In this document: positions 1-7,717 of the stretch, in pieces
How positions within the stretch are numbered: the stretch's first letter is position 1
Layout of the letters: each line of letters begins with the position of its first letter
NCBI RefSeq assembly: GCF_000378305.1
Contig: NZ_KB899539.1
Location: 552,570 to 616,569 of the forward strand
DNA from: Thioalkalivibrio sp. ALJ12
GTDB lineage: Bacteria > Pseudomonadota > Gammaproteobacteria > Ectothiorhodospirales > Ectothiorhodospiraceae
Direction of reading: 5' to 3'
DNA length: 64,000 nucleotides
Notes under the pieces: generated by a model
The model's input: only the letters and a program-made list of their open reading frames with translations
Told to the model about the DNA's origin: nothing
Database searches by the model: none
Position numbers and translations under genes: made by a program

Positions 1-1
1 C

Positions 2-29
2 CTCGTCACTCCAACAGACCACTGACGAG
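2..29 (-). terminator. hairpin downstream of thiI, possible terminator
   Basis: CTCGTCA (2-8) pairs perfectly with TGACGAG (23-29) around a 14-base loop, just past the thiI stop. The window begins here, so any T-tract on the minus strand cannot be seen. The loop is long for a terminator. Confidence 0.3.
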
Positions 30-34
30 AGCGC

Positions 35-1516
35 TCAGGCATCCACCTCAGTCACGGGCTGCCTGTCCCACTGCCGGCGAAGCCTGCTCACATCGCCCGC
101 GAAGGCCCGCGCATCATAGCCCGCAGCACGCATGCGCTCGGCCAGTACCGCGGACTGCGTACCACGAAAACAGTAGAGCACGTACGCGCGGTCGCGCGGG
201 AACTGCTCGAAGCACGCCACGAGTTCATCGGCCGGGTGATTCACCGCGCCCGGCAGGTGCCAGTGCCGATACAGATCGGGCGGCTGACAATCGATGATCT
301 CCGCCGCCGCGGGGATATGCTCGACCAGAAGCGGGCTCGTGCGATCCGCGGATGGGGCCGGCGCCCCCAGGTCATGCATCCGGGCCTCGGCAACGGCGCG
401 GTCCAGGCAGCCGTCACTGAGCGCGGCTTCCAGCCTTTCGATGTGTGCGCGCTTGCTGGTCACCATCGGCCGCTGATTCGCGATTGCGCAAAACTCGGGG
501 ACCTTCTCGCACACCTCGAACGTGCCGATCGCGCGCGCACGGTTCATGATCTCGGTCTTGTCGAAGCCGATCAGTGGCCGCAATACAGGCAGATCGGTTA
601 CCGCATCGATGGTTTCCAGGTTGGACAGGGTCTGAGACGAGACCTGACTGAGCGCCTCGCCGGTCACCAGCGCCTCCGCGCCACGCTCACGCGCGATCGG
701 CTCGGCGGCCCGATACATCAGCCGTTTCAGCACGATCTGCCAGGCATCGCCGGGCACCTTCGCGCGCAGGTCGTCGACCACGCCGGAAAAGTCGACACTG
801 AACATCCTGGGGCGAATGCCCGCGCCCCAGTCGCTGACCAGACGGCGACAGACCGCGAGCACCATCTCCTCGTGCACGGACCCACCAACGTTGCAGAATA
901 CGAAATCCACGGCGGTCCCGCGGCGCATGATGTACCAGGCCGCCACTGCCGAATCGAACCCGCCCGAGATCAGGACCATGGCGCGCCCCTGCACGCCCAG
1001 GGGCAATCCCCCACCCCCCTGCTCGCGCCTGGAGTAAATCCAGGCCTGTTCGCGGTCGAGATCGATCCGGACGACGACCTCGGGGTTGTCCAGGTCGACG
1101 CGACCGGGCCCATCCAGGACCGCACCCACCCGGCGCTCGACCTCGGTCGCCGAGATATCCTTGCGGCCATGGCGCTTGCAGCGAACGGCATACCGGCGCC
1201 CGCGCACCGCCTCCGTGAAACGGGCGCCCACGACCTCGCAAAGGCGTTCCACCGAGACCTCTTTGAGCACCGCCTCGACCGGCGAAAAGGTGCTGACCCC
1301 GAAGGCCTTGCGCAGGATCGACTGGCCCGCCTCGGGCTTCGGTGTATAGAGCACCAGCCGGCCCTGCTGGGTACGCAGATCATGCGGGATGCCGATCAGA
1401 GCCCGCTTGAGGTTCCGCCGCAGGACCCGCGTGAAATGGCGCCGGGTGCTGGGCGACTTCAGATGAATCTCCGGGGCCAGGCGAACGATGATCGGGGTTG
1501 CAGCGACGTCAGTCAT
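35..1516 (-). CDS. thiI: tRNA 4-thiouridine synthase ThiI with C-terminal rhodanese domain
   Basis: ThiI adenylates U8 of tRNA and transfers sulfur to make 4-thiouridine; the long, rhodanese-bearing form also supplies sulfur for the thiazole of thiamine. The 493-residue protein shows a THUMP region (about 60-165), the PP-loop SGGFDS at 184-189, a Cys at 343 in PEFCAIANQ that matches the disulfide partner Cys of enterobacterial ThiI, and a C-terminal rhodanese domain with YCFRGTQS, whose active-site Cys is residue 449. Length and domain order match the enterobacterial type. The ATG at 1516 overlaps the end of the upstream ybgA-like gene by 8 bp, so the two are probably co-translated. Cytoplasmic. 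The identification is firm; whether it serves thiamine synthesis here is inferred from the rhodanese domain. Confidence 0.96.
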   Translation of the reverse strand: MTDVAATPIIVRLAPEIHLKSPSTRRHFTRVLRRNLKRALIGIPHDLRTQQGRLVLYTPKPEAGQSILRKAFGVSTFSPVEAVLKEVSVERLCEVVGARFTEAVRGRRYAVRCKRHGRKDISATEVERRVGAVLDGPGRVDLDNPEVVVRIDLDREQAWIYSRREQGGGGLPLGVQGRAMVLISGGFDSAVAAWYIMRRGTAVDFVFCNVGGSVHEEMVLAVCRRLVSDWGAGIRPRMFSVDFSGVVDDLRAKVPGDAWQIVLKRLMYRAAEPIARERGAEALVTGEALSQVSSQTLSNLETIDAVTDLPVLRPLIGFDKTEIMNRARAIGTFEVCEKVPEFCAIANQRPMVTSKRAHIERLEAALSDGCLDRAVAEARMHDLGAPAPSADRTSPLLVEHIPAAAEIIDCQPPDLYRHWHLPGAVNHPADELVACFEQFPRDRAYVLYCFRGTQSAVLAERMRAAGYDARAFAGDVSRLRRQWDRQPVTEVDA

Positions 1517-2447
1517 GAATGTCTTCGGTCAGGAGTTCCTGGGGAAACGGGTTGAGGATGCTTTGCTCGCGCACCCACTGGACATCCAGCTCTTCTGCCA
1601 GGGCACGGATTCGCGCGTAGACATGCCGTGGCGGACACTCGCCGCGGCGGCAGGCGTCGATCGCTTCATGCAGGGCCGTCGAGCGGGATGGGTCCAGGCG
1701 ATCGCGAAAGTGCCCGGCCATATGCTGCAGCACATTCACATGTTGGCCGACCGACACGGGTCTTGCCAGCACCCCCATAAACCGCCGCGTGTATCCCGGC
1801 GCGACCTCGTCCCGCGGCTGCCCAGCGGCTTGTGCAACAAAACGCCCCAACTGATCGTAGCCGACCCGGTCATGGGCGAGCAGCAGCATCTTCTCGCGCG
1901 TATGGAAACGCATGAGGTCTCCCAGGGTCCACCGCGCGGCAAACAGCTCGCGAACCCGCGCATGCGCAAAGATGCGCTCGAGAAAGGCCTCGCGAGCATC
2001 CGGACCGGCCAGCCCGGCCTCCTCGACGACGGGCAGGTCGGGTAGCGCATCGGTCAGTGCGGTGGCGAACAGGCCCGCAGCGGGCTCGGCCTCGTTCGCC
2101 ACCCGAACCTGCAGCCCGCAACTGGGTGATCGTGCCTTGAATATGTAGCCATCCAGTCCGGCCGCCGCGAGGACTGGCACACGGTCTTGAACAAAGTCCT
2201 GGACGGGGCCTGTGCAGTCCCCACCCGTTTCGTTCCCGCTCAGCGCCAGGCGTCCGCCTTCACGAACCAGGTGCATCGGCTCGCGCGGCGTGCCCAGCAC
2301 CGCCTCCGGACAGACGGGCACCCAGGTGACATGGCGTGCCAGCCGTTCGACCACAAAGGCCTCCCGCCGATGTCCACCGTCGTAGCGAACGGGTTCGCCG
2401 AGCAAACACTGCGACACACCGAGATTGGGGGTTGGTTGCGGATTCAT
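1509..2447 (-). CDS. YbgA-like DUF523/DUF1722 protein
   Basis: A 312-residue two-domain protein. The N-terminal half is DUF523-like: near the start SQCLLGEPVRYDGGH, then VPVCPE, with conserved cysteines that suggest metal or Fe-S binding. The C-terminal half (about 170-300) is DUF1722-like, with FHTREKMLLLAHD and the LNPFP ending seen in YbgA proteins. Members of this family often sit beside photolyase genes; here the partner is thiI, with an 8-bp overlap. An in-frame start exists further upstream at 2504, but the residues before position 2447 do not look like family sequence, so the ATG at 2447 is preferred. The biochemical function of the family is not settled. The 97 bp to the patatin gene holds a divergent promoter region. 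Confidence 0.85.
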   Translation of the reverse strand: MNPQPTPNLGVSQCLLGEPVRYDGGHRREAFVVERLARHVTWVPVCPEAVLGTPREPMHLVREGGRLALSGNETGGDCTGPVQDFVQDRVPVLAAAGLDGYIFKARSPSCGLQVRVANEAEPAAGLFATALTDALPDLPVVEEAGLAGPDAREAFLERIFAHARVRELFAARWTLGDLMRFHTREKMLLLAHDRVGYDQLGRFVAQAAGQPRDEVAPGYTRRFMGVLARPVSVGQHVNVLQHMAGHFRDRLDPSRSTALHEAIDACRRGECPPRHVYARIRALAEELDVQWVREQSILNPFPQELLTEDIHD

Positions 2448-2512
2448 CTGCCATGCGGGTGGATGTGCAGGACATTCAGGGTAGCAAGCCGCGCCATGCG
2501 ACACCGACCGCT

Positions 2513-2528
2513 ATACTGCGAACAGTAT
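2513..2528. promoter_or_regulatory. 16-bp palindrome in the divergent ybgA/patatin promoter region
   Basis: ATACTG-CGAA-CAGTAT is a perfect inverted repeat ending 16 bp before the GTG of the patatin gene. It contains TATACT, a fair -10 match, so it may be an operator overlapping a promoter. The half-site spacing (CTG-N4-CAG) is too short for a LexA box. The binding protein is unknown. Confidence 0.3.
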
Positions 2529-2544
2529 CTGCCGGAGCATCCGC

Positions 2545-3540
2545 GTGTTCGCGATCAAGCCCCTCCAGCGTCGCATCTCGAAGACGCATCCTGGCCCGCT
2601 CCTGCTGCTGGCCCTGACGCTGCTGCTGACGTGGGTGGCCATGCCGGCGAACGCCGGCGACGCGGAACCAACGAGCGATACGCGTCCCACCATTGGTCTG
2701 GCCCTGGGCTCCGGCGGTGCGGGTGGCCTGGCCCACATCGCGATACTGCAGGCCTTCGATGAGCTCGGCCTGCAGCCGGACTATATCGCGGGGACCAGTA
2801 TTGGCGCGATCATCGGCGGCCTGTATGCCGCCGGCCTCAGCGCGGAGGAGATCCTCGACATCTTTGACGACTTCGCCGGTTCAGAGATGGACGCCCTCTC
2901 GCGCCTGGCCCGATCCGATCTCGAGCTGTTCGAACTGATCCCCCTGCGCCTGGGCCGCAACGCCCTGCTGGACGCCGATACCTTCCTGCGCTTTCTCGCA
3001 ACGCACACCCCGACCCGCAGCTTCGACGAACTGCGCATCCCGCTGACGGTGGTAGCGACCGACTACTGGACCAGCCAGACGGTCACGCTCCAGGAAGGTG
3101 AGCTCTTTCCGGCGATTGCGGCCAGCATGGCGGTGCCCGGCCTGTTCGCACCCGTACCGTCGGACGACGGCCGGTTACTGATCGACGGCGGGGCCTCCAA
3201 TCCATTGCCATACGACCTCCTCCGGGACAAGGTCGATATCGTGATCGCGGTCGACGTATCCGGCGCATGGAACGTCGCCAACCAGCCACTCCCCGGGCTG
3301 ACCGACCTCCTGTTCAAGACCTTCAGCATCATGCAGAAATCGCTGATCCGCGAAATGATCCGGCGCGAACAACCGGACCTTTATCTGGCACCCGATACCG
3401 GTGGCGCGCAACTGCTCCATTTCAACCGCATTCACCTGATCCTGGAGGCTGCCCAGCCAAGCGCCGCCGAGCTGCGCCAGCACCTGAAGGACTGGCGACC
3501 CGGCGACGCCGTCACGCGTGATCAGGGGACCCGCCAGTGA
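2545..3540 (+). CDS. patatin-like phospholipase, exported or membrane-anchored
   Basis: A patatin-family serine hydrolase, expected to cleave acyl esters of lipids with a Ser-Asp dyad. In 331 residues one sees a hydrophobic leader (about 19-37, ending PANAG, a plausible signal peptidase site), the oxyanion loop GSGGAGG near 55-61, the nucleophile motif GTSIG with Ser85, and the DGG motif with Asp214. This matches the RssA/NTE-like subgroup. The start is GTG at 2545, with GGAG 8 bp upstream. The stop overlaps the GTG of the next gene (GTGA), implying coupled translation. Family and dyad are seen directly; substrate and exact location (periplasm or inner membrane) are inferred. Confidence 0.92.
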   Translation: MFAIKPLQRRISKTHPGPLLLLALTLLLTWVAMPANAGDAEPTSDTRPTIGLALGSGGAGGLAHIAILQAFDELGLQPDYIAGTSIGAIIGGLYAAGLSAEEILDIFDDFAGSEMDALSRLARSDLELFELIPLRLGRNALLDADTFLRFLATHTPTRSFDELRIPLTVVATDYWTSQTVTLQEGELFPAIAASMAVPGLFAPVPSDDGRLLIDGGASNPLPYDLLRDKVDIVIAVDVSGAWNVANQPLPGLTDLLFKTFSIMQKSLIREMIRREQPDLYLAPDTGGAQLLHFNRIHLILEAAQPSAAELRQHLKDWRPGDAVTRDQGTRQ

Positions 3541-4520
3541 CCACGCAGCCTTCCGATCCATCGGAAACGACCCGCGAGGCGACGGACCCGCCCCCCTCCT
3601 CGTCCGAGGCCGTGCGCCACGAGCGCTGGTTTCTGCGCCGCCCGGATGGCGTCTGCGGGCCCTACCCGGCTCGCCAGATCGGCCGGTTCCTCATCCTTGG
3701 GCGCCTGAACGAACAGGACGAGATCAGCCAGGACCGGGAATTCTGGGTGCCGATCGCCGAACGTCCCCACCTGATTCCCGAGGAAGTGCGTCTGGCCAAC
3801 ACCCCGGGTGGCAAGGAACGCCTGGAGCGCGCCCGGCTGCGCGAGGACGAACGCCTGCGGGAACGTCGTTCGCATGCCTCGGATTCGTTCTACCGCGACC
3901 AGCGCAAGGGCGACCGCCGCTGTCCCGAGAACCTGGAGACGTTGAACCATCGCCAGCTATGGGCCGCCCTGCTCGACCGTACGCCATTTCCCTGGCGCCA
4001 ATGGGTACAGGGTCCGCGCCCCTGGATCCTGTCTGGCGTTGCGCTTTTCCTTGCCACGGGCCTGCTGGTCTGGTTCGCACAGCAACAGGAAATCACGCCG
4101 GCACCGGATTGCGATGCGCCACCCGGACCCTCGGTGAACTGGAACTACTGCAACAAGTCCGGGGCTGCGCTGCGCGGAGCTGACCTGGCCGGTGCCAGCC
4201 TGTATGACACCCGCCTGAGCGCCGCACGGCTGGAGCGCGCGCAACTCGCGGATGCCGATTTGCGCTACGCAAACCTCGACCGAGCCCGCCTGGACGGGGC
4301 CGATCTCTCACGCGCCCAATTAACTGGTGCCGACCTGCGGAGCGCTCGACTCCGGAGCACCCGCCTGGAAGATGCGGATCTGCGCCACGCCGACCTTTCC
4401 GGCGCCGATCTGACCGACGCCCGGCTGGAAGGGGCTCGGCTGGACCGCGCCATCTGGATCGATGGGCGCATCTGTGCGGCAGGCTCCGTTGGCCATTGCG
4501 AATCCAGCGCGACCGACTGA
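3537..4520 (+). CDS. membrane protein with GYF-like N-terminus and pentapeptide repeats
   Basis: A 327-residue protein in three parts. Residues about 25-80 (RWFLRRPDGVCGPYP...) resemble a bacterial GYF_2-type module, a probable peptide-binding fold. A charged, Arg-rich linker follows, then one transmembrane segment near 161-182. The C-terminal part (about 205-305) is a run of pentapeptide repeats of the A(D/N)LxxA type, which fold as a right-handed beta helix. A conserved-looking Cys pair lies before the repeats (PDCDAPPG...NYCN). With one membrane span, the repeats are likely periplasmic and the GYF-like module cytoplasmic. The GTG start overlaps the patatin stop, so the two are translationally coupled. 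Function unknown; a scaffold role next to the lipase is a guess. Confidence 0.82.
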   Translation: MTTQPSDPSETTREATDPPPSSSEAVRHERWFLRRPDGVCGPYPARQIGRFLILGRLNEQDEISQDREFWVPIAERPHLIPEEVRLANTPGGKERLERARLREDERLRERRSHASDSFYRDQRKGDRRCPENLETLNHRQLWAALLDRTPFPWRQWVQGPRPWILSGVALFLATGLLVWFAQQQEITPAPDCDAPPGPSVNWNYCNKSGAALRGADLAGASLYDTRLSAARLERAQLADADLRYANLDRARLDGADLSRAQLTGADLRSARLRSTRLEDADLRHADLSGADLTDARLEGARLDRAIWIDGRICAAGSVGHCESSATD

Positions 4521-4541
4521 CCATACCGGGAAATAGTTTGA

Positions 4542-4589
4542 CCGAGGTTCGATTCCTCCCCTCGGCGCAGTGAAGGCGTTCGCACCTTC
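4542..4589 (+). terminator. double hairpin after the patatin/pentapeptide operon
   Basis: CCGAGG (4542-4547) pairs with CCTCGG (4560-4565), and GAAGG (4572-4576) pairs with CCTTC (4585-4589) around a TTCG-containing loop. Neither is followed by a strong T-run, so intrinsic termination is only plausible. Confidence 0.35.
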
Positions 4590-4723
4590 CCGTCCATTCC
4601 CTTTCGTCCCCCTGCCCGGGGGAGCTAGACCTGTACACGCAGACCGACACGAGCCGATGGCCGATCGGTCGGTCGCGAGGCACGGAATGACCGTTCCTCA
4701 ATCCGAAACAGGAGGTTGTACTG

Positions 4724-5137
4724 ATGTATAGCTATCGCAAGACTGCAATTGCCTTTGCCCTCGCCTCGATGTTCGCGCTGGGTGGACTCGCCACCGCGCA
4801 GGCGCAAAACCTGGGTGCGGCAGCCGAAGGTGCTGCCGAGACCGGTGCCGAAGCCAGCGGTGGAGCCGCCGGCGGCTCCGAAATGGGCGGCGAAGCCAGT
4901 GGCGGGACCGCCGGCGGTGCGGCGGCCGAAGGCCAGGCCCCGGGTGCCGAGGGTGGTGCTGGCGCGAGCGGCGATGCCGGCGCCAGCGGTGACGTCCGTC
5001 AGGACGACGATGCCCGTGGCGGCATGGGCGCCGATGCAGGTGCCGGGGCCGGTGCTGGCGGTGAAGCCGAAGGCGACGACGGCGGTGCCGAAGCCGGCGC
5101 CGAAGGTGGGGCCGAAGGCTCCGTCGAGGTCGAGTAA
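4724..5137 (+). CDS. small exported Ala/Gly/Glu-rich low-complexity protein
   Basis: 137 residues. A clear signal peptide (residues 1-27, positively charged start, hydrophobic core, cleavage at AQA-Q) is followed by about 110 residues made almost only of Ala, Gly, Glu, Asp and Ser in loose repeats such as EASGGAAGG and GGTAGGAA. The mature part is strongly acidic and probably disordered. The start is well supported by AGGAGG at 4710-4715. No known domain is visible and no function can be assigned; an acidic, disordered periplasmic or secreted polymer is the plain description. A strong hairpin follows the stop. The biased composition could hide frameshifts, but the signal peptide and Shine-Dalgarno sequence argue that the gene is real. 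Confidence 0.7.
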   Translation: MYSYRKTAIAFALASMFALGGLATAQAQNLGAAAEGAAETGAEASGGAAGGSEMGGEASGGTAGGAAAEGQAPGAEGGAGASGDAGASGDVRQDDDARGGMGADAGAGAGAGGEAEGDDGGAEAGAEGGAEGSVEVE

Positions 5138-5328
5138 TCACCTCCCGGCCGGGCGGCACTTGCCGCCCGGTCCGGCTTGTCCGACTGCGGATCGATCCCC
5201 ATTTCCGCGGCAACCTCCCACCAATAGGGCTCCGCCTCGCAGGAGCAACAGTCGCAGGCCACCGACACCCCTTCGTGCTGGCTCAGTGATGACCCTGATT
5301 TTTCCCTCACAGTGACCTTTTCGTTCAT
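4999..5328 (-). CDS. possible small Cys-rich protein, antisense to the end of the previous gene
   Basis: An open frame of 109 codons with a good ribosome site (GAGG 8 bp before the ATG at 5328). The first 48 residues look like real protein, with a Cys cluster CDCCSC near residue 25 followed by EPYWWEVAAEMG. The last third, from about residue 63, runs antisense through the Glu/Gly-rich gene and is probably a read-through of its codon pattern. Either the gene is real and overlaps its neighbour's tail by about 139 bp, or only the first part was ever functional. No family recognised; the Cys cluster suggests metal binding. Low confidence. Confidence 0.35.
   Translation of the reverse strand: MNEKVTVREKSGSSLSQHEGVSVACDCCSCEAEPYWWEVAAEMGIDPQSDKPDRAASAARPGGDYSTSTEPSAPPSAPASAPPSSPSASPPAPAPAPASAPMPPRASSS
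5149..5170. terminator. perfect GC-rich hairpin after the Ala/Gly/Glu-rich gene
   Basis: CCGGGCGGCA (5149-5158) and TGCCGCCCGG (5161-5170) are exact inverse complements, 11 bp past the stop of the 4724 gene. No T-run follows, so it is either a factor-assisted terminator or a transcript-stabilising stem. Confidence 0.5.
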
Positions 5329-5449
5329 CGTGATTCCTCACGGTGTGGCCATCCTTCTCACCGTCCTCCCGGATGCGGCAGGATCCCAATAACCCCATGC
5401 TACACTCTTGAAATCCCGTCTATTCGGGACTTACGGAGGATGGAACGCC

Positions 5450-7018
5450 ATGGCTACACGGCGCGACAAGCTGCTGTTTGCCGTCTTTGGCGTAACCGTC
5501 CTGGGGCTCCTGCTGCCGCTGTTTCTCCTGGGCTGGTATCTCTGGCAAGGGTCCGTGGTCGCGGAGGAACAGCGTCTGGACGAACTCGCACAAAAGCTCG
5601 GCCAGCAAACCGAGCAGGCGATCCTCGACGCGCGCGACCTGCTCGACGAGCTCAATGCCCTCGATGTGACCCCCTGCTCGCCGCAGCACCTGAACCAGTT
5701 GCAGGAAGCCGCGATTTCGCGGCCGCATATTCGCGCCGTCGGTTACTGGCGGGCAGTGGAACGCGAATGCGGCGCCGGTTTTGTCCAGGGCGATGCCCTC
5801 ACTCCCCCCCAGGCCAGCCGCATCTACGACAGCGGACTGGTGGCCTGGTGGCCCGGCCCCACGACGGCGATCGGCGGCGTAGAGCTCTTCCTGATGCGCT
5901 ATGGCCAGCACGACGTGGCCATCGACCCGCGCCTGCTGGTAAACCCAGGCCTGCTGGAGGACCAGGAAGTCGGGCTCTGGGTCGAATCCATGCCCATGAT
6001 CACCCATCCCCCGGGGGCCGATGTCCCGGATCCCGAGTTATTCGAACCCGGGCTCACGGTGGATCACGCCGAACAACGGCTGGTCAGCCGCTCGTCGCTC
6101 GATACTATCCTGCCGATCGACATCATCGCCGTGCAGCCGATGGCGCAATTCTGGCAGCGCTACCTCCCCACGCTGGCCGGGGCCGGGGCCTTTGGCCTGT
6201 TACTCGTTGGTTTGTGGCTGTTTCTGATCCTGCGGTACTTCCGCCACCAGCTCAGCCTGGCTCAGGAGCTGCGCGAGGCGATTGCGCATGACCAGCTGCA
6301 GGTGGTGTTCCAGCCCATCGTCGACCTGGAAACAGGCAGCTGTCAGGGTGCCGAGGCCCTGGCGCGTTGGCGGCGCGATAACCGGGAAACTATTGGCCCG
6401 GATGTCTTCGTGCCTCTGGCCGAAGATACCGAACAGGGGACCGACTTGACCCTCGCGATCCTGCGCTGTGTCCTCCACGAGCTGGGGCCACAGCTCCGCG
6501 ACCGGCCGGATTGCCCGATCAACCTGAACATCACCGGACAGGATCTGGCCTCCACCCGCTTTAGCGAAGCCCTCCAGCGCGAGCTTGAACAGGCCAAGGT
6601 TCCGGCCCACGCAATCAAGCTCGAGATCACCGAGCGCTCGCTGCTCAACACGGATGACGTTCGCAGGAGAATCCAGGATTTGCGCGCGCGCGGCCATCGC
6701 ATCGCGATTGACGATTTTGGCACCGGCTACTCCAGCCTGGCCTATCTCGAGAGCTTCGAACTGGACACCCTCAAGATTGACAAAACATTTGCCGATGCCA
6801 TTGGCCACGAAGCAGTGACCAGCAACATCATTAGCCATATCATCGTGATGGCACGCTCGCTGAAGCTGAACATCGTCGCCGAAGGCATCGAGTCCGGGCA
6901 TCAGGTCGAGTGGCTGCGCCAGCAAGGGGTCGGATTCGGGCAAGGCTATCGCTTCAGCCGCCCCCTCTCGGCGCGCGCATTCCGTGATTGGTGCCAACAA
7001 GCCGGGGACTCGAAGTGA
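5450..7018 (+). CDS. CSS-motif EAL cyclic-di-GMP phosphodiesterase, inner membrane
   Basis: Predicted to hydrolyse cyclic-di-GMP. The 522-residue protein has a first membrane helix (about 8-33), a periplasmic domain with the redox-type CSS motif (TPCSPQHL) and a second Cys (ERECGAG), a second helix near residue 250, and a cytoplasmic EAL domain. Catalytic features are complete: AEALARW, NITGQ, EITERS, IDDFGTGYSSL, LKIDKT, VAEGIES, GQGYRFSRP. Family knowledge: CSS-EAL proteins such as E. coli PdeB/PdeC respond to disulfide state in the periplasm. The ATG at 5450 has GGAGGA 9 bp upstream; a TTG at 5408 in the same frame lacks support. The stop overlaps the GTG of the OmpA lipoprotein gene, so the pair is an operon. 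Confidence 0.93.
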   Translation: MATRRDKLLFAVFGVTVLGLLLPLFLLGWYLWQGSVVAEEQRLDELAQKLGQQTEQAILDARDLLDELNALDVTPCSPQHLNQLQEAAISRPHIRAVGYWRAVERECGAGFVQGDALTPPQASRIYDSGLVAWWPGPTTAIGGVELFLMRYGQHDVAIDPRLLVNPGLLEDQEVGLWVESMPMITHPPGADVPDPELFEPGLTVDHAEQRLVSRSSLDTILPIDIIAVQPMAQFWQRYLPTLAGAGAFGLLLVGLWLFLILRYFRHQLSLAQELREAIAHDQLQVVFQPIVDLETGSCQGAEALARWRRDNRETIGPDVFVPLAEDTEQGTDLTLAILRCVLHELGPQLRDRPDCPINLNITGQDLASTRFSEALQRELEQAKVPAHAIKLEITERSLLNTDDVRRRIQDLRARGHRIAIDDFGTGYSSLAYLESFELDTLKIDKTFADAIGHEAVTSNIISHIIVMARSLKLNIVAEGIESGHQVEWLRQQGVGFGQGYRFSRPLSARAFRDWCQQAGDSK

Positions 7019-7716
7019 ACGCCATTATTCGCCACAACACACTTGCCGCCATCGTCGCGGCACTGTTGTTGACCGGGTGTAACGCCATGCCCACTCAGGG
7101 AGAACGTTCACCAGATGCAGCCGCCAACGGCGAACAAGCCCGGGATACCCCCCATCAGGACGATGCTTACGGGACGAGCCGGAACGCGGTTTATCTGGCG
7201 CGCGATGACGACGCCGTCAACGCACGTCGTCAGCACCTGCTGGACGAGGGGCACGAATCCGTCGCCCTGGATCGGGTGGGCTTCTATATGGACGTGCTGA
7301 CCGCACGGTTGCGCCAGGAGCTTTCGGGATACGATGTGCAAATGGAACGCGAGGGGCGAATCATCACCCTGATATTTCCGGGCGCCAAGGCCTTCGAGAC
7401 CAACAGCGCGGAGATTCACCCGGACATGATACCCACCCTCGATGCCCTGGGGCAGGTGCTCGAGGAGTACGACGCCAGCCTGGTGACGATCGCCGGACAT
7501 ACCGACTCTGCGGGCGCACGCGGTTACAACCAGCACCTGTCGGAACAACGGGCCCTGTCGGTCGGTCGTCACCTGCACGGCAATGGCGTCGGAGAGGCGC
7601 GCATCATTGCGATCGGCTACGGACCGGACCGCCCCATCGCCGAGAATGAAACGTCACATGGGCGCGCCCTGAACCGCCGCGTGGAGCTACGCGTGGAGCC
7701 ACTAACGGCCACCTGA
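7015..7716 (+). CDS. OmpA-domain outer membrane lipoprotein
   Basis: 233 residues starting at GTG 7015, which overlaps the EAL gene's stop (GTGA). The leader AAIVAALLLTGC is a lipoprotein signal with a clean lipobox. Residues about 110-230 form an OmpA/MotB-type peptidoglycan-binding domain: FETNSAEIHP, AGHTDSAGARGYNQHLSEQRA and GRALNRRVEL are all typical. It should be anchored in the outer membrane and hold peptidoglycan. Coupling to a periplasm-sensing EAL protein recalls the YfiB/YfiN arrangement, in which a lipoprotein of this type modulates a cyclic-di-GMP enzyme, but here the enzyme is a phosphodiesterase with a CSS sensor. A regulatory link is therefore inference; the family call is secure. 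Confidence 0.92.
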   Translation: MNAIIRHNTLAAIVAALLLTGCNAMPTQGERSPDAAANGEQARDTPHQDDAYGTSRNAVYLARDDDAVNARRQHLLDEGHESVALDRVGFYMDVLTARLRQELSGYDVQMEREGRIITLIFPGAKAFETNSAEIHPDMIPTLDALGQVLEEYDASLVTIAGHTDSAGARGYNQHLSEQRALSVGRHLHGNGVGEARIIAIGYGPDRPIAENETSHGRALNRRVELRVEPLTAT

Positions 7717-7717
7717 C

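Noticed and set aside
236..1555. + strand open frame opposite thiI
   Set aside because: ThiI motifs on the minus strand are unambiguous; this frame has no recognisable protein features.
2513..2528. Palindrome considered as a LexA box
   Set aside because: Spacing between CTG and CAG is 4 instead of 10, and no SOS gene is nearby.
4541..4570. GAGGTTCGATTCCTC resembles a tRNA T-arm
   Set aside because: No anticodon or D-arm can be drawn upstream, no CCA follows, and CCGAGG/CCTCGG pairing explains the sequence as a simple hairpin.
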